Notes: generated from the sequence alone by a model not told the origin. DNA of 64,000 bases from Sporosarcina quadrami (GCF_014836615.1 NZ_JACSQN010000001.1:186001-250000); one strand, 5' to 3'. Positions 9,073 to 19,116 are shown, counted from the first letter of the stretch. Program-made: numbers and translations.

Positions 9073-9771
9073 GTGAATCATGATAAATTATCAGCAAGAC
9101 TGACGGCAGTGGCGGAATTTGTTGAACAAGGTGCAATCTTAGCTGATATCGGAAGCGACCATGCTTATTTGCCGTGCTATTTAGTCAGTAACGGTAAAGT
9201 GAAAAAAGCGATTGCCGGAGAAGTAGTGAAAGGCCCTTATGAGTCCGCAAAAAGGAATGTAGCAAAAAAAGGACTGTCAGAAAAGATCGAAGTCCGGTTG
9301 GCAAATGGTTTGGCGGCAATTAAATCGACTGATGAAATAGACACGGTTACTATCGCAGGAATGGGTGGACCGCTAATTGCTTCGATATTGGACGCAGGAT
9401 CAACTGAATTGGCATCTGTGAAAAAAATTATTACACAACCGAACATTCATGCTTCTTCAATTCGTGAATGGGCTGTTAATAACGAATGGAAAGTTGTAGG
9501 CGAACAAATTTTAGAAGAAGATAATAAAATTTATGAAATTATTGTACTCGAAAGAGGAACAGCGACTTACGATGAACTACAAATGCTAGTAGGACCTATT
9601 TTAATGGTTGATAAATCGACTGTATTTATAGATAAATGGAATCGTGAATCCTCTGAGTGGCAACGAATTGCAGATTCTTTAGAGCAAGCGGGTAATTCGG
9701 AAGATGTTACGAATAAAAAACAGGAACTGAAAAAGAAAATTGAGTTAATCAGGAGGGTTTTATCGACGTGA
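9073..9771 (+). CDS. trmK: tRNA (adenine(22)-N1)-methyltransferase TrmK
   Basis: Methylates N1 of A22 in tRNA. The 232-residue protein shows the SAM-binding motif ADIGSDHAYLP near residue 25 and the IAGMGG motif near residue 97 typical of the TrmK/YqfN family. The GTG at 9073 is preferred: AAAGGCGGGA lies just upstream, and the protein then begins NHDKLSARLTAVAEF as in homologues. The earlier ATG at 9049 has no ribosome site. Its stop overlaps the GTG start of the next gene (GTGA), implying coupling. Confidence 0.93.
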   Translation: MNHDKLSARLTAVAEFVEQGAILADIGSDHAYLPCYLVSNGKVKKAIAGEVVKGPYESAKRNVAKKGLSEKIEVRLANGLAAIKSTDEIDTVTIAGMGGPLIASILDAGSTELASVKKIITQPNIHASSIREWAVNNEWKVVGEQILEEDNKIYEIIVLERGTATYDELQMLVGPILMVDKSTVFIDKWNRESSEWQRIADSLEQAGNSEDVTNKKQELKKKIELIRRVLST

Positions 9772-10889
9772 AAAAAGTGAATGGCCATGAAATCATTTCT
9801 TTATTTGAACAATGGTCGCCCAAACGGTTTGCAGAAGATTGGGATCCAGTAGGTCTTCATATTGGACAATTGAACCGGCCAGTTGAAAAAGTTCTTATTA
9901 CATTAGATGTCAATGAAAAAGTCATTGATGAGGCAATAAGTGAAGGAGCTAATTTGATCATCGCCCATCATCCTCCTATTTTTCGACCGATGAAGTACAT
10001 TTGGACAGATACACCTCAAGGTCGGCTAATCGAGAAATGCATCAAACACGATATTGCGGTCTATGCGGCCCATACAAACTTGGACGTAGCTCCAGGAGGC
10101 GTGAACGATTTATTAGCACAATGTCTCCATCTACAACAAGTGGAAGTGATGGAACCAACGCTATCCGACCCACTTTACAAACTTGCAGTATTTTGTCCAG
10201 TCGATCATGCGGACAACTTACGTGCTGCACTAGCACATGCAGGTGCAGGCGCGATTGGAGATTATATAGGATGCAGTTTCAGTTCAACTGGAACTGGTCG
10301 GTTTACGCCTATTGCGGGTGCGGAACCGTTCATTGGCAAAGTTGGTAACGAGGAAGCTGTTTCAGAAGAGCGAATTGAAGTGGTGTTGCCAGGACCGTTA
10401 AAAGAAAAAGTGTTAAAAGCAATGCTCGCGTCCCATCCATATGAAGAGCCTGCTTATGACTTTTTTGTGTTAGACCAGCGTACAGAAGAGTTTGGACTTG
10501 GTAGAGTAGGTAAGTTGGATAATGAAATGACTTTGGAAGAATTTGCATTATTTGTTAAAAAAGCTTTTGATGTGCCAGCTGTTAGGGTTGTTGGAGAGTT
10601 AAATACGCGAGTTCGCAAAGTCGCTGTTCTAGGTGGAAGCGGCAGCAAGTATATACGCGCGGCAAAACGAAAAGGTGCGGATGTCTTTGTCACTGGGGAC
10701 ATGGATTTCCATAGTGCACAAGATGCGGAAATGATGGATCTAGGAATTGTCGATCCAGGACATCATGTTGAGAAAGTGATGATTGAAGGTGTTGCTAAAA
10801 AATTGGAGGATATGTGCAATGATATGAGCTATGATGTCACGTTCATCCGTTCTGCTATTGACACTGAGCCGTTTCGATTTATTATGTAA
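9768..10889 (+). CDS. yqfO: Nif3-like dinuclear metal centre protein YqfO
   Basis: The 373-residue product belongs to the NIF3/DUF34 family, proteins of uncertain biochemical role with a two-metal site and a central inserted domain (CutA/PII-like). Visible metal-site motifs are IIAHHPPIF near residue 64, AAHTNLD near residue 101, and the C-terminal FVTGDMDFHSAQDA and DPGHHVEK segments. The length matches the long Bacillus form rather than the 250-residue short form. It starts with GTG overlapping the trmK stop, after AGGAGGG. Pairing with trmK is widely conserved. Confidence 0.92.
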   Translation: MKKVNGHEIISLFEQWSPKRFAEDWDPVGLHIGQLNRPVEKVLITLDVNEKVIDEAISEGANLIIAHHPPIFRPMKYIWTDTPQGRLIEKCIKHDIAVYAAHTNLDVAPGGVNDLLAQCLHLQQVEVMEPTLSDPLYKLAVFCPVDHADNLRAALAHAGAGAIGDYIGCSFSSTGTGRFTPIAGAEPFIGKVGNEEAVSEERIEVVLPGPLKEKVLKAMLASHPYEEPAYDFFVLDQRTEEFGLGRVGKLDNEMTLEEFALFVKKAFDVPAVRVVGELNTRVRKVAVLGGSGSKYIRAAKRKGADVFVTGDMDFHSAQDAEMMDLGIVDPGHHVEKVMIEGVAKKLEDMCNDMSYDVTFIRSAIDTEPFRFIM

Positions 10890-10894
10890 GATAG

Positions 10895-10939
10895 AAAAAA
10901 GTTGTCCCGCCATCTATTGATGGCAGAACAACTTTTTTT
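10895..10939. terminator. Bidirectional terminator between yqfO and ispH
   Basis: AAAAAAGTTGT/ACAACTTTTTTT outer stem with an inner GCCATC/GATGGC stem. It has T-rich ends on both strands and serves the two convergent genes. Confidence 0.92.
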
Positions 10940-11918
10940 ATTCATTCACAGGATAAGGTTCAATGCGTTTAACTGGCTCGGGATTCTTAATCTTTGGTAG
11001 AATTCGGTCCAATTTGAACGTGCTTTCTGGTACATGGGTCGTGGGATCTGCTGGATCAAACGTATCCAAGAAGCTGATCACTTCTCTAACAATTAATGTA
11101 GGTGTAGATGCTCCTGCAGTGACCGCCACCGTTTCGACGCCTTCTAGCCAACTGATATCAATCTCTGAAACATCTGAAATTCGATAAGATGGTGTATTGG
11201 CAATCTCGACCGATACTTGTGTCAACCGATTGGAGTTATTGCTTTTAGGGTCTCCGACGACGATAAGCAGATCTGCTTCGCCCGCTTGTTCAGCGACCGC
11301 TTCTTGACGTACTTGCGTTGCTAGGCAAATTTCTTTATGCACTTCGATATGAGGAAACTTCTCTTTTAATGCCTCCATAATGTGCACAACATCCCATTGA
11401 CTCATCGTCGTCTGATTCGTGACCAGTAATTTTTCATTGGAAAGTTCAAGACCTTCAACATCTTCTAGCGTTTCAATTAAATGAACGGCATGAGGAGCGA
11501 CTCCAATAGCCCCTTCAGGTTCTGGATGATGCTTCTTACCAATGTAGATAATGTCGTAACCTTGAGAAGTCTTCTCTTCAATTAAGTCATGTGTCACAGT
11601 GACGTCAGGACAAGTGGCATCGATAGAGACAAGTCCTTTACGCTTAGCCAGTTCACGCACTTCAGGCGAGACACCGTGTGCAGTGAAGATGACCGTACCT
11701 GACTCGACCTTCTCCAGAATTTCCAAACGGTTTTCCCCGTCCAATGTAATGATGCCATCTTCTTCAAAAGCATCTGTCACATGTTTATTATGAACAATCA
11801 TGCCGAGTATATAAATAGGTCTTGGCAATGTTTTGTCGAGTGCTGCATTTCTTGCTATGACCATTGCATCGACAACCCCGTAACAATAACCGCGCGGGGA
11901 AATCTTCATCACTTTCAT
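10938..11918 (-). CDS. ispH: 4-hydroxy-3-methylbut-2-enyl diphosphate reductase
   Basis: Last step of the MEP pathway: reduces HMBPP to IPP and DMAPP using a [4Fe-4S] cluster. The 326-residue product starts with the cluster cysteine in [12 protein letters not shown]. It contains [28 protein letters not shown] (second cluster Cys), the NQTTMSQWD motif, [12 protein letters not shown] (third Cys) and [19 protein letters not shown] and GGAG lie upstream. Other pathway genes in the window are ispG (17905) and dxs (59579). It is transcribed with or next to yqfQ on the same strand. Confidence 0.97.
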   Translation of the reverse strand: MKVMKISPRGYCYGVVDAMVIARNAALDKTLPRPIYILGMIVHNKHVTDAFEEDGIITLDGENRLEILEKVESGTVIFTAHGVSPEVRELAKRKGLVSIDATCPDVTVTHDLIEEKTSQGYDIIYIGKKHHPEPEGAIGVAPHAVHLIETLEDVEGLELSNEKLLVTNQTTMSQWDVVHIMEALKEKFPHIEVHKEICLATQVRQEAVAEQAGEADLLIVVGDPKSNNSNRLTQVSVEIANTPSYRISDVSEIDISWLEGVETVAVTAGASTPTLIVREVISFLDTFDPADPTTHVPESTFKLDRILPKIKNPEPVKRIEPYPVNE

Positions 11919-11986
11919 TCAACTCCACACTCCTCAAAAGGGATCTGTATCCATTATAGCGGAGTCTGGCAACCGATTCAAAATTA

Positions 11987-12427
11987 TTAGTTGGGCGGTT
12001 GGAAGATTCGTGGATTAGATGGGCCAAGTGGTGAACTTGCTTGTGACACACCTGGTGCTGTAGCTGCCGATGCCGCCACTCCCGCTCCAGCAGAAGGGAG
12101 TGATTGGAAACCTTTATACAGTCTCCACATTGCAGGTAGGTTTTGAACCATAGGAGCCATTTGTTGGACAATCGGTGCAAATTGTTGAGCGGTATTCAAA
12201 AATCGGTTGGCTGTCTGCATGTACATTTCCATCTTTGAACCATCTTGTTGCTGTCCTTGAGCAGGCGCGCCATACTGATTAGCCATTTGGTCAATAGGAA
12301 AAGCCTGCCTCTGTTCCAAGCCTGGATTGACATATTGCTGTGGCAAGTAGCCGTATTGTATGGGCTGTCTCATCGCGACTGGAGGAGGCTGATTGCCCGA
12401 AAATGGATAGAAGGATTCGTATCTCAT
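11987..12427 (-). CDS. yqfQ: YqfQ/VrrA-family proline- and glutamine-rich protein
   Basis: The 146-residue product is low-complexity, rich in Pro, Gln, Ala and Met, with segments such as PPPVAMRQPIQYGYLPQQ and a central MQTANRFLNTAQQFAPIVQQ amphipathic stretch. This matches the YqfQ (VrrA-like) family, which lies between ispH and cshB in Bacillus. The function is unknown and there are no catalytic motifs, signal peptide or membrane segments. The second of two tandem ATGs is chosen (6 bases after AAAGGGG); the one at 12430 is equally readable. A frame extension to 12460 crosses a palindrome and is unlikely to be translated. Confidence 0.82.
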   Translation of the reverse strand: MRYESFYPFSGNQPPPVAMRQPIQYGYLPQQYVNPGLEQRQAFPIDQMANQYGAPAQGQQQDGSKMEMYMQTANRFLNTAQQFAPIVQQMAPMVQNLPAMWRLYKGFQSLPSAGAGVAASAATAPGVSQASSPLGPSNPRIFQPPN

Positions 12428-12449
12428 CATAAACCCCTTTCTTTTAGTC

Positions 12450-12490
12450 ATTGTGAGCATTCACAATATATACTATGCGAAAATCGCATA
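12450..12490. promoter_or_regulatory. Two perfect palindromes in the yqfQ-cshB divergent intergenic region
   Basis: ATTGTGA-GCAT-TCACAAT (12450-12467) and TATGCGA-AAA-TCGCATA (12474-12490) are both exact inverted repeats. The first overlaps a TATATT hexamer on the minus strand (12465-12470). On the plus strand an extended -10 (TG-T-TACAAT, 12507-12515) serves cshB. The position suggests operators for one or both divergent genes; the binding protein is unknown. Confidence 0.55.
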
Positions 12491-12540
12491 CGGCGGAACG
12501 GAATCATGTTACAATAGGAATACGTTAGGAGGCATAAAAA

Positions 12541-13842
12541 ATGTCTAAATTCACAGATTACAATTTTAAACCGTTTTTGCGCGAAGCGATTGAACGGTTA
12601 GGTTTCGAACAGCCGACACCTATTCAAAAAGAGATGATTCCATTAATCCTAAAAGGATCAAATGCAATCGGTCAAGCCCATACAGGTACAGGGAAGTCCC
12701 ATAGTTTTCTCATTCCAATTGTCGAACGTCTTGATGAGCAGAAAGAGGAATTACAGGCGGTCATTACTGCACCAACAAGAGAGCTTGCAACGCAACTTTA
12801 TGAAGAACTCAATAAAATGATTGAACATACAGGGCTCCGCAGTTCAATTCTAATCGGAGGAACAGACAAACAACGTTCCATTGACAAATTGAAATCCAAC
12901 CCTCATATAATTGTCGGAACACCTGGGAGAATTCGTGATCTGACTGAAGTGAAAGCGCTGAATATCCACACAGCTTCTATACTCGTCATTGATGAAGCGG
13001 ACCTGGCATTTGATATGGGATTCATCGAGGATATCGATCAATTCGCTTCTAAAATGCCGCATAATCTTGAAATGTATGTATTTTCAGCGACTATTCCTGA
13101 AAAACTGAAGCCATTCCTTTCTAAATATATGGATAGCCCGGTTCATGTACAAATTGGCAATAAAAAGCCGTTAACTGAAGGGATGCAGTATTCATTAGTA
13201 CCAATTCGTAGTATGGATCGCAAAAAGAAATTACTTCATGTCTTACAGGCGATAAACCCTTATTTGGCAATTGTTTTCACGAATACGAAGCAAAATACGG
13301 ATGAAGTTGCTAATTATCTTGCCAGTCACGGTATTAAAGCGGGAAGAATCCATGGTGCATTAAACGCGCGTGAACGTACAAGGATGATGAAGCAAATTCG
13401 CGATCTTGAATATCAGTACATCGTTGCAACAGATCTTGCGGCACGCGGTATAGACATTCCTGGTGTAAGCCATGTTGTGAACTATGAGCTTCCTGAAGAA
13501 AATGAATTCTTCATACACCGCGTAGGAAGAACAGCACGTGCAGGTCTTGAAGGAATTGCAATTACGTTATACGATCCTTCAGAGGAAGATAAAATCGTAC
13601 AGATTGAAAAGTTAGGTATTCCCTTTGTTCATGAAGATATTAAAAACGGTGAATGGACGGAAGTTAAAGAACGGAATGCGCGTAAAAAACGTGTCAAAGA
13701 GAGCGACGAATTAGATCGCAAAGCTAGTTCATATATCCGAAAGCCTGATAAAGTAAAACCGGGTTATAAAAAGAAAATGACGAAAGATATCGAGAACTTT
13801 AAAAAGAGGGAAAGGAGACTGAACCGTAAAAATGGGAAATGA
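12541..13842 (+). CDS. cshB: DEAD-box RNA helicase CshB
   Basis: ATP-dependent RNA helicase involved in ribosome assembly, mRNA turnover and cold adaptation in Bacillus. The 433-residue product shows the Q motif ([13 protein letters not shown]), Walker [23 protein letters not shown] in [12 protein letters not shown] (VFSATIP), and domain 2 motifs [15 protein letters not shown] and [11 protein letters not shown] basic C-terminal tail (RKKRVKES... and [13 protein letters not shown]) is typical of CshB. The ribosome site is GGAGG. It overlaps nfo by 11 bases, so the two are co-translated. The yqfQ-cshB-nfo order is as in B. subtilis. Confidence 0.95.
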   Translation: MSKFTDYNFKPFLREAIERLGFEQPTPIQKEMIPLILKGSNAIGQAHTGTGKSHSFLIPIVERLDEQKEELQAVITAPTRELATQLYEELNKMIEHTGLRSSILIGGTDKQRSIDKLKSNPHIIVGTPGRIRDLTEVKALNIHTASILVIDEADLAFDMGFIEDIDQFASKMPHNLEMYVFSATIPEKLKPFLSKYMDSPVHVQIGNKKPLTEGMQYSLVPIRSMDRKKKLLHVLQAINPYLAIVFTNTKQNTDEVANYLASHGIKAGRIHGALNARERTRMMKQIRDLEYQYIVATDLAARGIDIPGVSHVVNYELPEENEFFIHRVGRTARAGLEGIAITLYDPSEEDKIVQIEKLGIPFVHEDIKNGEWTEVKERNARKKRVKESDELDRKASSYIRKPDKVKPGYKKKMTKDIENFKKRERRLNRKNGK

Positions 13843-14737
13843 TCAACAATTGCTGTTAGGCTCTCATGTATCTATGAGCGGCAAAAAGATGTTGCTTGGT
13901 TCGAGTGAAGAAGCTGCGGGATACGGAGCGACTACATTCATGATTTATACGGGTGCACCACAGAATACGAGAAGAAAACCGATAGAGGAACTCAATATTG
14001 AAGAAGGCACAGCACATATGAATGCCAACAATCTATCGAATATTGTCGTACATGCTCCTTATATTATTAATATCGGAAATACAACTAAACCTGAAACGTT
14101 TAGATTAGGCGTGGATTTTCTCCAATCGGAAATTCACCGTACTGCAGCGCTTGGTGCTAATCAGATTGTCTTGCACCCAGGAGCACATGTCGGGGCTGGA
14201 GCAGATGCCGGAATTGCGAAAATTATTGAAGGATTGAACGAAGTACTTTCAGATGACGCAACTGTTCGGATTGCACTTGAAACAATGGCCGGCAAAGGCA
14301 GTGAATGCGGCAGAAGTTTTGATGAAATTGCGAGAATCATTGATGGCGTTGAGAACAATGAGCGTCTTAGTGTATGTTTCGATACATGTCACGTACATGA
14401 TGCAGGGTATGATATTGTCAATGATTTCGAAGGTGTTCTTAAAGAATTCGATGAGATTATCGGCAAAGAGAGAATTTCCGTCATTCATGTGAATGATAGC
14501 AAAAATGAACGTGGAGCAATGAAAGACCGTCATGAAAATATCGGGCACGGTCATATCGGATTCGATGCGCTTAACTATATTGTACATCACCCAGATTTCA
14601 AACAAGTGCCTAAAATCCTCGAAACACCATTTGTAGGAAATGATCCGAAAAAGAAAAAAGCTCCATACGAAATGGAAATCGAAATGTTTAAAGCAGGCAT
14701 TTTCCAACCTGCAATGCGTGAATTGTTATTTGTTTAA
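13832..14737 (+). CDS. nfo: Deoxyribonuclease IV (AP endonuclease)
   Basis: Cleaves DNA 5' to abasic sites in base-excision repair. The 301-residue product is a TIM-barrel zinc enzyme with the family metal ligands visible in [67 protein letters not shown] and ILETPF. The ribosome site AAGGAG lies inside the end of cshB. A terminator follows. Confidence 0.97.
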   Translation: MGNDQQLLLGSHVSMSGKKMLLGSSEEAAGYGATTFMIYTGAPQNTRRKPIEELNIEEGTAHMNANNLSNIVVHAPYIINIGNTTKPETFRLGVDFLQSEIHRTAALGANQIVLHPGAHVGAGADAGIAKIIEGLNEVLSDDATVRIALETMAGKGSECGRSFDEIARIIDGVENNERLSVCFDTCHVHDAGYDIVNDFEGVLKEFDEIIGKERISVIHVNDSKNERGAMKDRHENIGHGHIGFDALNYIVHHPDFKQVPKILETPFVGNDPKKKKAPYEMEIEMFKAGIFQPAMRELLFV

Positions 14738-14778
14738 GTCGTTTTGAATAAAAAGCTGTTTACAATAAGTAATTAAAG

Positions 14779-14818
14779 TGACGCCATTCCTCTCATATTA
14801 GGAATGGCGTCAGTTTGT
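14779..14818. terminator. Bidirectional terminator between nfo and yqfT
   Basis: Twelve-base-pair perfect stem TGACGCCATTCC/GGAATGGCGTCA with a ten-base loop between convergent genes. Confidence 0.88.
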
Positions 14819-15063
14819 TAAATCATATCCAAATACTGACGCAAGAGCTCTTCTCCTTTTTTTTCTCCTACAGCAACTTTCACTTTAGTAATAAAACTTT
14901 CCGGTATTCCTGTAAATAACCAATGAAATGATATGTCATCAATTAACGGACGAAGTGCGCGTATCTCTTTAATGGATAAATCGATACCATAAGAATCTGC
15001 TAACAACTTCGCTTCGTGATCGCTTTTCATTTTTATATCATTCAATAATTGCATAGAGTCCAA
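14818..15063 (-). CDS. yqfT: YqfT family (DUF2624-like) small protein
   Basis: 81-residue soluble protein beginning MDSMQLLNDIKMKS, with no membrane segment or known catalytic motif. Position next to nfo and a DUF2624-like pattern (helical, SYGIDLSIKEIRALRPLI) suggest YqfT; the function is unknown. The likely start is TTG at 15063 after AAGGAATGGTGA; ATG at 15054 is an alternative. It is on the minus strand, convergent with nfo. Confidence 0.72.
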   Translation of the reverse strand: MDSMQLLNDIKMKSDHEAKLLADSYGIDLSIKEIRALRPLIDDISFHWLFTGIPESFITKVKVAVGEKKGEELLRQYLDMI

Positions 15064-15113
15064 AGTTCACCATTCCTTCTCAAAGAGTTGTGTCGAATCC
15101 AAACATCGTTTAT

Positions 15114-15137
15114 ACTACTACGAGTGGTCGTAATAGT
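15114..15137. promoter_or_regulatory. Inverted repeat, candidate Zur operator upstream of znuC
   Basis: ACTACTACGA-GTGG-TCGTAATAGT is an inverted repeat with one mismatch, about 80 bases upstream of znuC. It includes TCGTAAT, a half-site of the B. subtilis Zur consensus (TCGTAATNATTACGA), but the arms face the opposite way to the consensus. The match is therefore partial. Regulation of znuCB-zur by zinc is expected from family knowledge; the assignment of this site is inference. Confidence 0.35.
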
Positions 15138-15214
15138 AATCGTTCCTATTTAAAGATTGGAAATAATGAAGCACTTTAAATGTAAGTTATGCAAAGTCAG
15201 AGAGGGTACATGAA

Positions 15215-15985
15215 ATGAAAAAAATACTAATTGATTGTGAGAATGTCGGGTTCCATTATGGCCATTCCACAGTACTTGAAAATATTTCTTTACAAGTTAG
15301 AGCGGGAGAGTTTTGGGCATTAATTGGTCCAAACGGATCTGGCAAGTCAACGCTAATCAAAATTATTCTTGGTCTCTTAAAGCCTGATGAAGGGACTGTA
15401 AAACTTTTTGGGCATAGTGCAGAATCGTTCAAGCAACGTGAAAGAATCGGTTTTGTCTCACAGAAGTCCAATTCCTTTAATTCTGGCTTTCCTGCAACTG
15501 TCTTGGAAGTTGTTAAAAGTGGACTAACACGCAAAGTGGGTCTTTTCAAAGGTTTTTCAAAGCAAGATGAACAACGCGCTGTCGACGCTCTAAAAATTGT
15601 CAAGATGGATTCGTTCTCTACATCGAATATTGGCGAGCTATCGGGCGGGCAACAACAACGGGTATTTATTGCCCGCGCATTGGTCGGAGATCCAGATCTT
15701 CTAATTATGGACGAGCCGACAGTTGGCATCGATCAGAAAAATGTGGCGTCATTCTATTCTATGCTCAATGATCTGAACCGTGAACATGGCATAGCCATCT
15801 TACTTGTAACACACGAAATCGATCTCGTCACTGAACTTGCGTCACATGTTGCTTGTTTGAACCGTTCCATCCATTTTCACGGAGTACAATCGGATTATAG
15901 AAAAATGGACGATGAGCATATCTCTTCTTGGTATGGACATCCAGTCAGACGTGTACATGCATCGAAGGGGGACATGGACAAATGA
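15215..15985 (+). CDS. znuC: Zinc ABC transporter ATP-binding protein
   Basis: ATPase of a high-affinity zinc (or manganese) importer. The 256-residue product has Walker A GPNGSGKST (about 37-45), a Q-loop in GFVSQKSNSFNSGFP, signature LSGGQQQRVFIARAL, Walker B DLLIMDEPTVGID and switch histidine LVTHEID. The start follows GAGAGGG. Its stop overlaps the znuB start (ATGA). zur directly downstream makes zinc the likely substrate. No substrate-binding znuA gene is present here, so it must be elsewhere. Confidence 0.92.
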   Translation: MKKILIDCENVGFHYGHSTVLENISLQVRAGEFWALIGPNGSGKSTLIKIILGLLKPDEGTVKLFGHSAESFKQRERIGFVSQKSNSFNSGFPATVLEVVKSGLTRKVGLFKGFSKQDEQRAVDALKIVKMDSFSTSNIGELSGGQQQRVFIARALVGDPDLLIMDEPTVGIDQKNVASFYSMLNDLNREHGIAILLVTHEIDLVTELASHVACLNRSIHFHGVQSDYRKMDDEHISSWYGHPVRRVHASKGDMDK

Positions 15986-16860
15986 TCAGCGCCTTACTTA
16001 ATTTTGAATTTTTACAGAACGCATTTTTATCTGGTCTCATTATCGGTGTTATAGCGCCTCTCCTAGGATTATTCATCGTCGTACGAAGATTGGCCCTCAT
16101 TGCTGATGCATTAAGCCATGTTGCGCTTGCAGGAATAGCTGGTAGCCTTTATCTTAGTCAATCAGTGCTGTTCTTTTCTGCTTTAAATCCAATTTATCTT
16201 GGCATGGCTACAGCAGTTGGCGGTTCCTTGCTCATTGAGAGGTTGAGAGGTGCATATAAAAATTTTGAAGAACTCGCCATTCCGATTATTTTGTCTGCCG
16301 GAATCGGTTTCGGAGCGATATTCATCTCTCTGGCAAAAGGATTCGGTTCTGATCTTGTCGGTTATTTATTCGGTTCAGTCTCTGCAGTAAGCAGACAGGA
16401 TTTATGGGTCATCGTTACAATAGCAATTGTTGTCATCGCATTTATTCGGTTTTTTTATAAAGAGTTATTTGCGCTATCATTTGATAAGGAATATGCTAAA
16501 GTATCAGGCATCAACGGAAAAATCATTCAAACTGTGTTCATGATTATCGTCGCGCTCGTTATCGGGGCATCGATGCGCATTGTCGGAATTCTACTGGTTT
16601 CGTCATTAATGACCATTCCTGTTGCAGCAGCTATTCAACTTGCAAAGAGTTTCAAGGGAGCTATGCTACTGTCAATAACAATTGGTGAACTGTCTGTAAT
16701 AGTCGGGCTATTTTCAGCTTATCATCTTGATATTGCGCCAGGGGGGACAATCGTCATTACGTCAATTATCATCTTGCTCGGCGTACTTGGATGGAACAAA
16801 TTCAAAGGCAAAAAGCGTGTAGGCAAAGTGAAAGGGGATCTTATGCATGACGTTGGATGA
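15982..16860 (+). CDS. znuB: Zinc ABC transporter permease
   Basis: Membrane subunit of the zinc importer, ABC-3 family. The 292-residue protein has about eight hydrophobic segments, and early on contains the family stretch LFIVVRRLALIADALSHVAL. ATG at 15982 overlaps the znuC stop; the longer frame from 15928 runs inside znuC and is not the start. Its end overlaps zur by 14 bases, so znuC-znuB-zur form one translationally coupled operon. Confidence 0.93.
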   Translation: MISALLNFEFLQNAFLSGLIIGVIAPLLGLFIVVRRLALIADALSHVALAGIAGSLYLSQSVLFFSALNPIYLGMATAVGGSLLIERLRGAYKNFEELAIPIILSAGIGFGAIFISLAKGFGSDLVGYLFGSVSAVSRQDLWVIVTIAIVVIAFIRFFYKELFALSFDKEYAKVSGINGKIIQTVFMIIVALVIGASMRIVGILLVSSLMTIPVAAAIQLAKSFKGAMLLSITIGELSVIVGLFSAYHLDIAPGGTIVITSIIILLGVLGWNKFKGKKRVGKVKGDLMHDVG

Positions 16861-17263
16861 AGCTTGGGAGGTTCTTATACAAAATCAGTTCAAACGCACG
16901 AGAAATAGGGAAATCATATTAGAGTTTCTAATAGCAAAAGACCGTTATGTAACAGCTATGGAAGTTCGGAATCATATGGCAGCGGATAATCCTGGTGTGA
17001 GCTTTGATACGATTTACCGTAATCTGTCGACGTTTTCGGAACTTGGCATATTGGAAGAAACAGAATTGAATGGGGAGCGTCAGTTCAGAATGCAATGCGA
17101 TCATGGCGTGCATCATCATCACTTCATTTGCACGGATTGCGGAAAAACAAAGAACATTCCGCATTGTCCAATGGAAACACTTGCTGTCAATCTACCAGGC
17201 TATGAAGTGGAAGGTCATAAATTTGAAGTGTATGGAAAATGCCCTGTTTGTGTTCATCCATGA
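16847..17263 (+). CDS. zur: Fur-family zinc uptake regulator Zur
   Basis: Represses zinc uptake genes when zinc is bound. The 138-residue protein has an N-terminal winged helix (RTRNREIILEFLIAKDRYVTA) and a C-terminal dimerisation domain with the HHHHF regulatory site. Two structural-zinc CxxC motifs are visible: CTDC (about residues 94-97) and CPVC near the C-terminus. It is Zur rather than Fur or PerR by its position behind znuCB and its yqfV-like synteny. AAAGGGG lies upstream. Confidence 0.92.
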   Translation: MTLDEAWEVLIQNQFKRTRNREIILEFLIAKDRYVTAMEVRNHMAADNPGVSFDTIYRNLSTFSELGILEETELNGERQFRMQCDHGVHHHHFICTDCGKTKNIPHCPMETLAVNLPGYEVEGHKFEVYGKCPVCVHP

Positions 17264-17288
17264 TATGTAGTCTTCAGAAATTTAAAAA

Positions 17289-17322
17289 GGAAGCTGGATT
17301 ATTCATCCAGCTTCCTTTTATT
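17289..17322. terminator. Bidirectional terminator between zur and yqfW
   Basis: Perfect 11-bp stem GGAAGCTGGAT/ATCCAGCTTCC with loop TATT, followed by TTTTATT. Convergent genes flank it. Confidence 0.93.
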
Positions 17323-17908
17323 ATCCAATAATTTCAGCCTCAGTCGGGAACAGTTTATTGATCCATTCATCGGCTTCTTTCCAACCATTAACACGAATGA
17401 CGCCCTCAGGAATCGGCTCACGATTATAAGGGGTATCGAAAAGAAGAACAGGGATATTAAGTTCTTCATGAATACCTACCGCATTATCATGTTTATCCTC
17501 AAAAAAAGCATCGACTTTGAACTTTTTTGCAGCCTCGATCTTATGGTGGGATCCAATAAGTTCAATATGGTCATACGGAATCTCTTCTGTATCAAACCAC
17601 TGGCGTGTGCAATCTAGGACATTTTCACCACGAGCTGAAATGTAGTAAAGCTCGAAACGTTTCTGCCACTCGGACAAAATCATTTTGGCGTATTCCTGTG
17701 CAGGTGAAGTTGCGTAAATTACAGATTCTGCAGTCATATACCAATCATAAAATTCTTTTTCACTAATTGGAAAAGCTTTTGTTAAATCGTATTCTTTTAT
17801 ATCATCAAGGCAAAGGTTGCAACCGAATTGTTCATTGATATGTGGAAGTAGGGAAGTGGGGCAAGTTACAGTTCCATCAATATCAATTCCGAAACGAAGC
17901 TTTCTCAT
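17321..17908 (-). CDS. yqfW: Putative HAD-type 5'-nucleotidase YqfW
   Basis: The 195-residue product has the HAD nucleophile motif DIDGTV (residues 9-14), a middle STG-like YYISARGE and a C-terminal acidic motif in [11 protein letters not shown]. This fits the 5'(3')-deoxyribonucleotidase/NT5C-like family. The substrate is not established. The ATG overlaps the ispG stop by 4 bases, indicating coupling with ispG on the minus strand. Confidence 0.85.
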   Translation of the reverse strand: MRKLRFGIDIDGTVTCPTSLLPHINEQFGCNLCLDDIKEYDLTKAFPISEKEFYDWYMTAESVIYATSPAQEYAKMILSEWQKRFELYYISARGENVLDCTRQWFDTEEIPYDHIELIGSHHKIEAAKKFKVDAFFEDKHDNAVGIHEELNIPVLLFDTPYNREPIPEGVIRVNGWKEADEWINKLFPTEAEIIG

Positions 17909-19029
17909 TCAGCAGTTCCACTTTGCAAAAGTAATTCTTCTTGACGTTTCTTTTCGAAATATTCTTCAGCTAGCTTATCAATTTCCATTTTCAGTTCTTC
18001 AACCATAGTCTCTTCTGGAACTTTACGAACAGTTTTCCCTTTCATGAACAGAAGACCTTCACCCCGAGCGCCTGCAATTCCGATATCAGCTTCACGGGCT
18101 TCTCCTGGACCATTGACTGCACAACCGAGCACAGCGACCTTAAGGGGTGCCTTGATCGTCGAGATATATTCTTCCACTTCATTCGCAATTGAAATCAAGT
18201 CGATTTCAATCCGACCGCAAGTAGGACAAGAAATAAGTGTTGCTGCGTTAGATGAAAGGCCAAATACTTTTAACAACTCTCGTGCCACTTTTATTTCTTG
18301 AACTGGATCTGCACTTAATGATACTCGAAGTGTATTACCGATACCTGCTGAAAGCAAAGTGCCTAGTCCTGCTGCGCTTTTAATGGATCCCGCAAACAAC
18401 GTACCAGATTCGGTAATCCCTAAGTGTAAAGGATAATCGAAAGCTGCTGCGGCTTTCTTATAAGCTTCAACTGCTAGATTAACATCGGATGCTTTCAACG
18501 AAACGATAATATCGTGGAAATCCAAGTCTTCCAATATTTTTATATGATGCAAAGCACTTTCAACCATTCCGTCAGCTGTCGGATAGCCATACTTTTTAAG
18601 AATATGCTTCTCAAGAGATCCAGCATTTACACCGATCCGAATAGGGATGCCTTTTGCTTTGGCGGCCATTACGACAGCTTCAACCTTTTCTTGACGTCCG
18701 ATGTTACCAGGATTAATACGTATCTTATCTGCGCCTTGTTCAATCGCAATTAGCGCAAGCTTATAATCAAAATGAATATCAACGACTAAAGGGATATTAA
18801 TACGAGCTTTTATGGCACCAATTGAATAAGCTGCACGTTCATCCGGACAAGCTACACGGACAATCTGACAACCTGCTTCTTCTAAACGTAGAATTTCTTC
18901 TACTGTCGCTTCGACATCATGCGTTTTCGTCGTACACATACTTTGGATGAATAACTCATCGCTGCCGCCAATTGTTAAATTTCCTACACGGACAGGACGC
19001 GTTTTAGATCTGTGGATCATTTCATTCAT
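17905..19029 (-). CDS. ispG: (E)-4-hydroxy-3-methylbut-2-enyl-diphosphate synthase
   Basis: Penultimate MEP-pathway enzyme, converting MEcPP to HMBPP with a [4Fe-4S] cluster. The 374-residue product starts [16 protein letters not shown] and contains [26 protein letters not shown], the TIM-barrel segment [10 protein letters not shown] and the cluster motif SCPTCGR near residue 271. [18 protein letters not shown] supplies the third Cys. AAGGAGAG lies upstream of the start at 19029. It is followed by yqfW in a two-gene unit. Confidence 0.97.
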   Translation of the reverse strand: MNEMIHRSKTRPVRVGNLTIGGSDELFIQSMCTTKTHDVEATVEEILRLEEAGCQIVRVACPDERAAYSIGAIKARINIPLVVDIHFDYKLALIAIEQGADKIRINPGNIGRQEKVEAVVMAAKAKGIPIRIGVNAGSLEKHILKKYGYPTADGMVESALHHIKILEDLDFHDIIVSLKASDVNLAVEAYKKAAAAFDYPLHLGITESGTLFAGSIKSAAGLGTLLSAGIGNTLRVSLSADPVQEIKVARELLKVFGLSSNAATLISCPTCGRIEIDLISIANEVEEYISTIKAPLKVAVLGCAVNGPGEAREADIGIAGARGEGLLFMKGKTVRKVPEETMVEELKMEIDKLAEEYFEKKRQEELLLQSGTAE

Positions 19030-19116
19030 GGATTTTCTCTCCTTAAAGAAACTATTAACTGACTTCTATTTTAGCAATCATTAACCTTAAAAGACAAGGC
19101 ACACCTCTTAAGCTTA

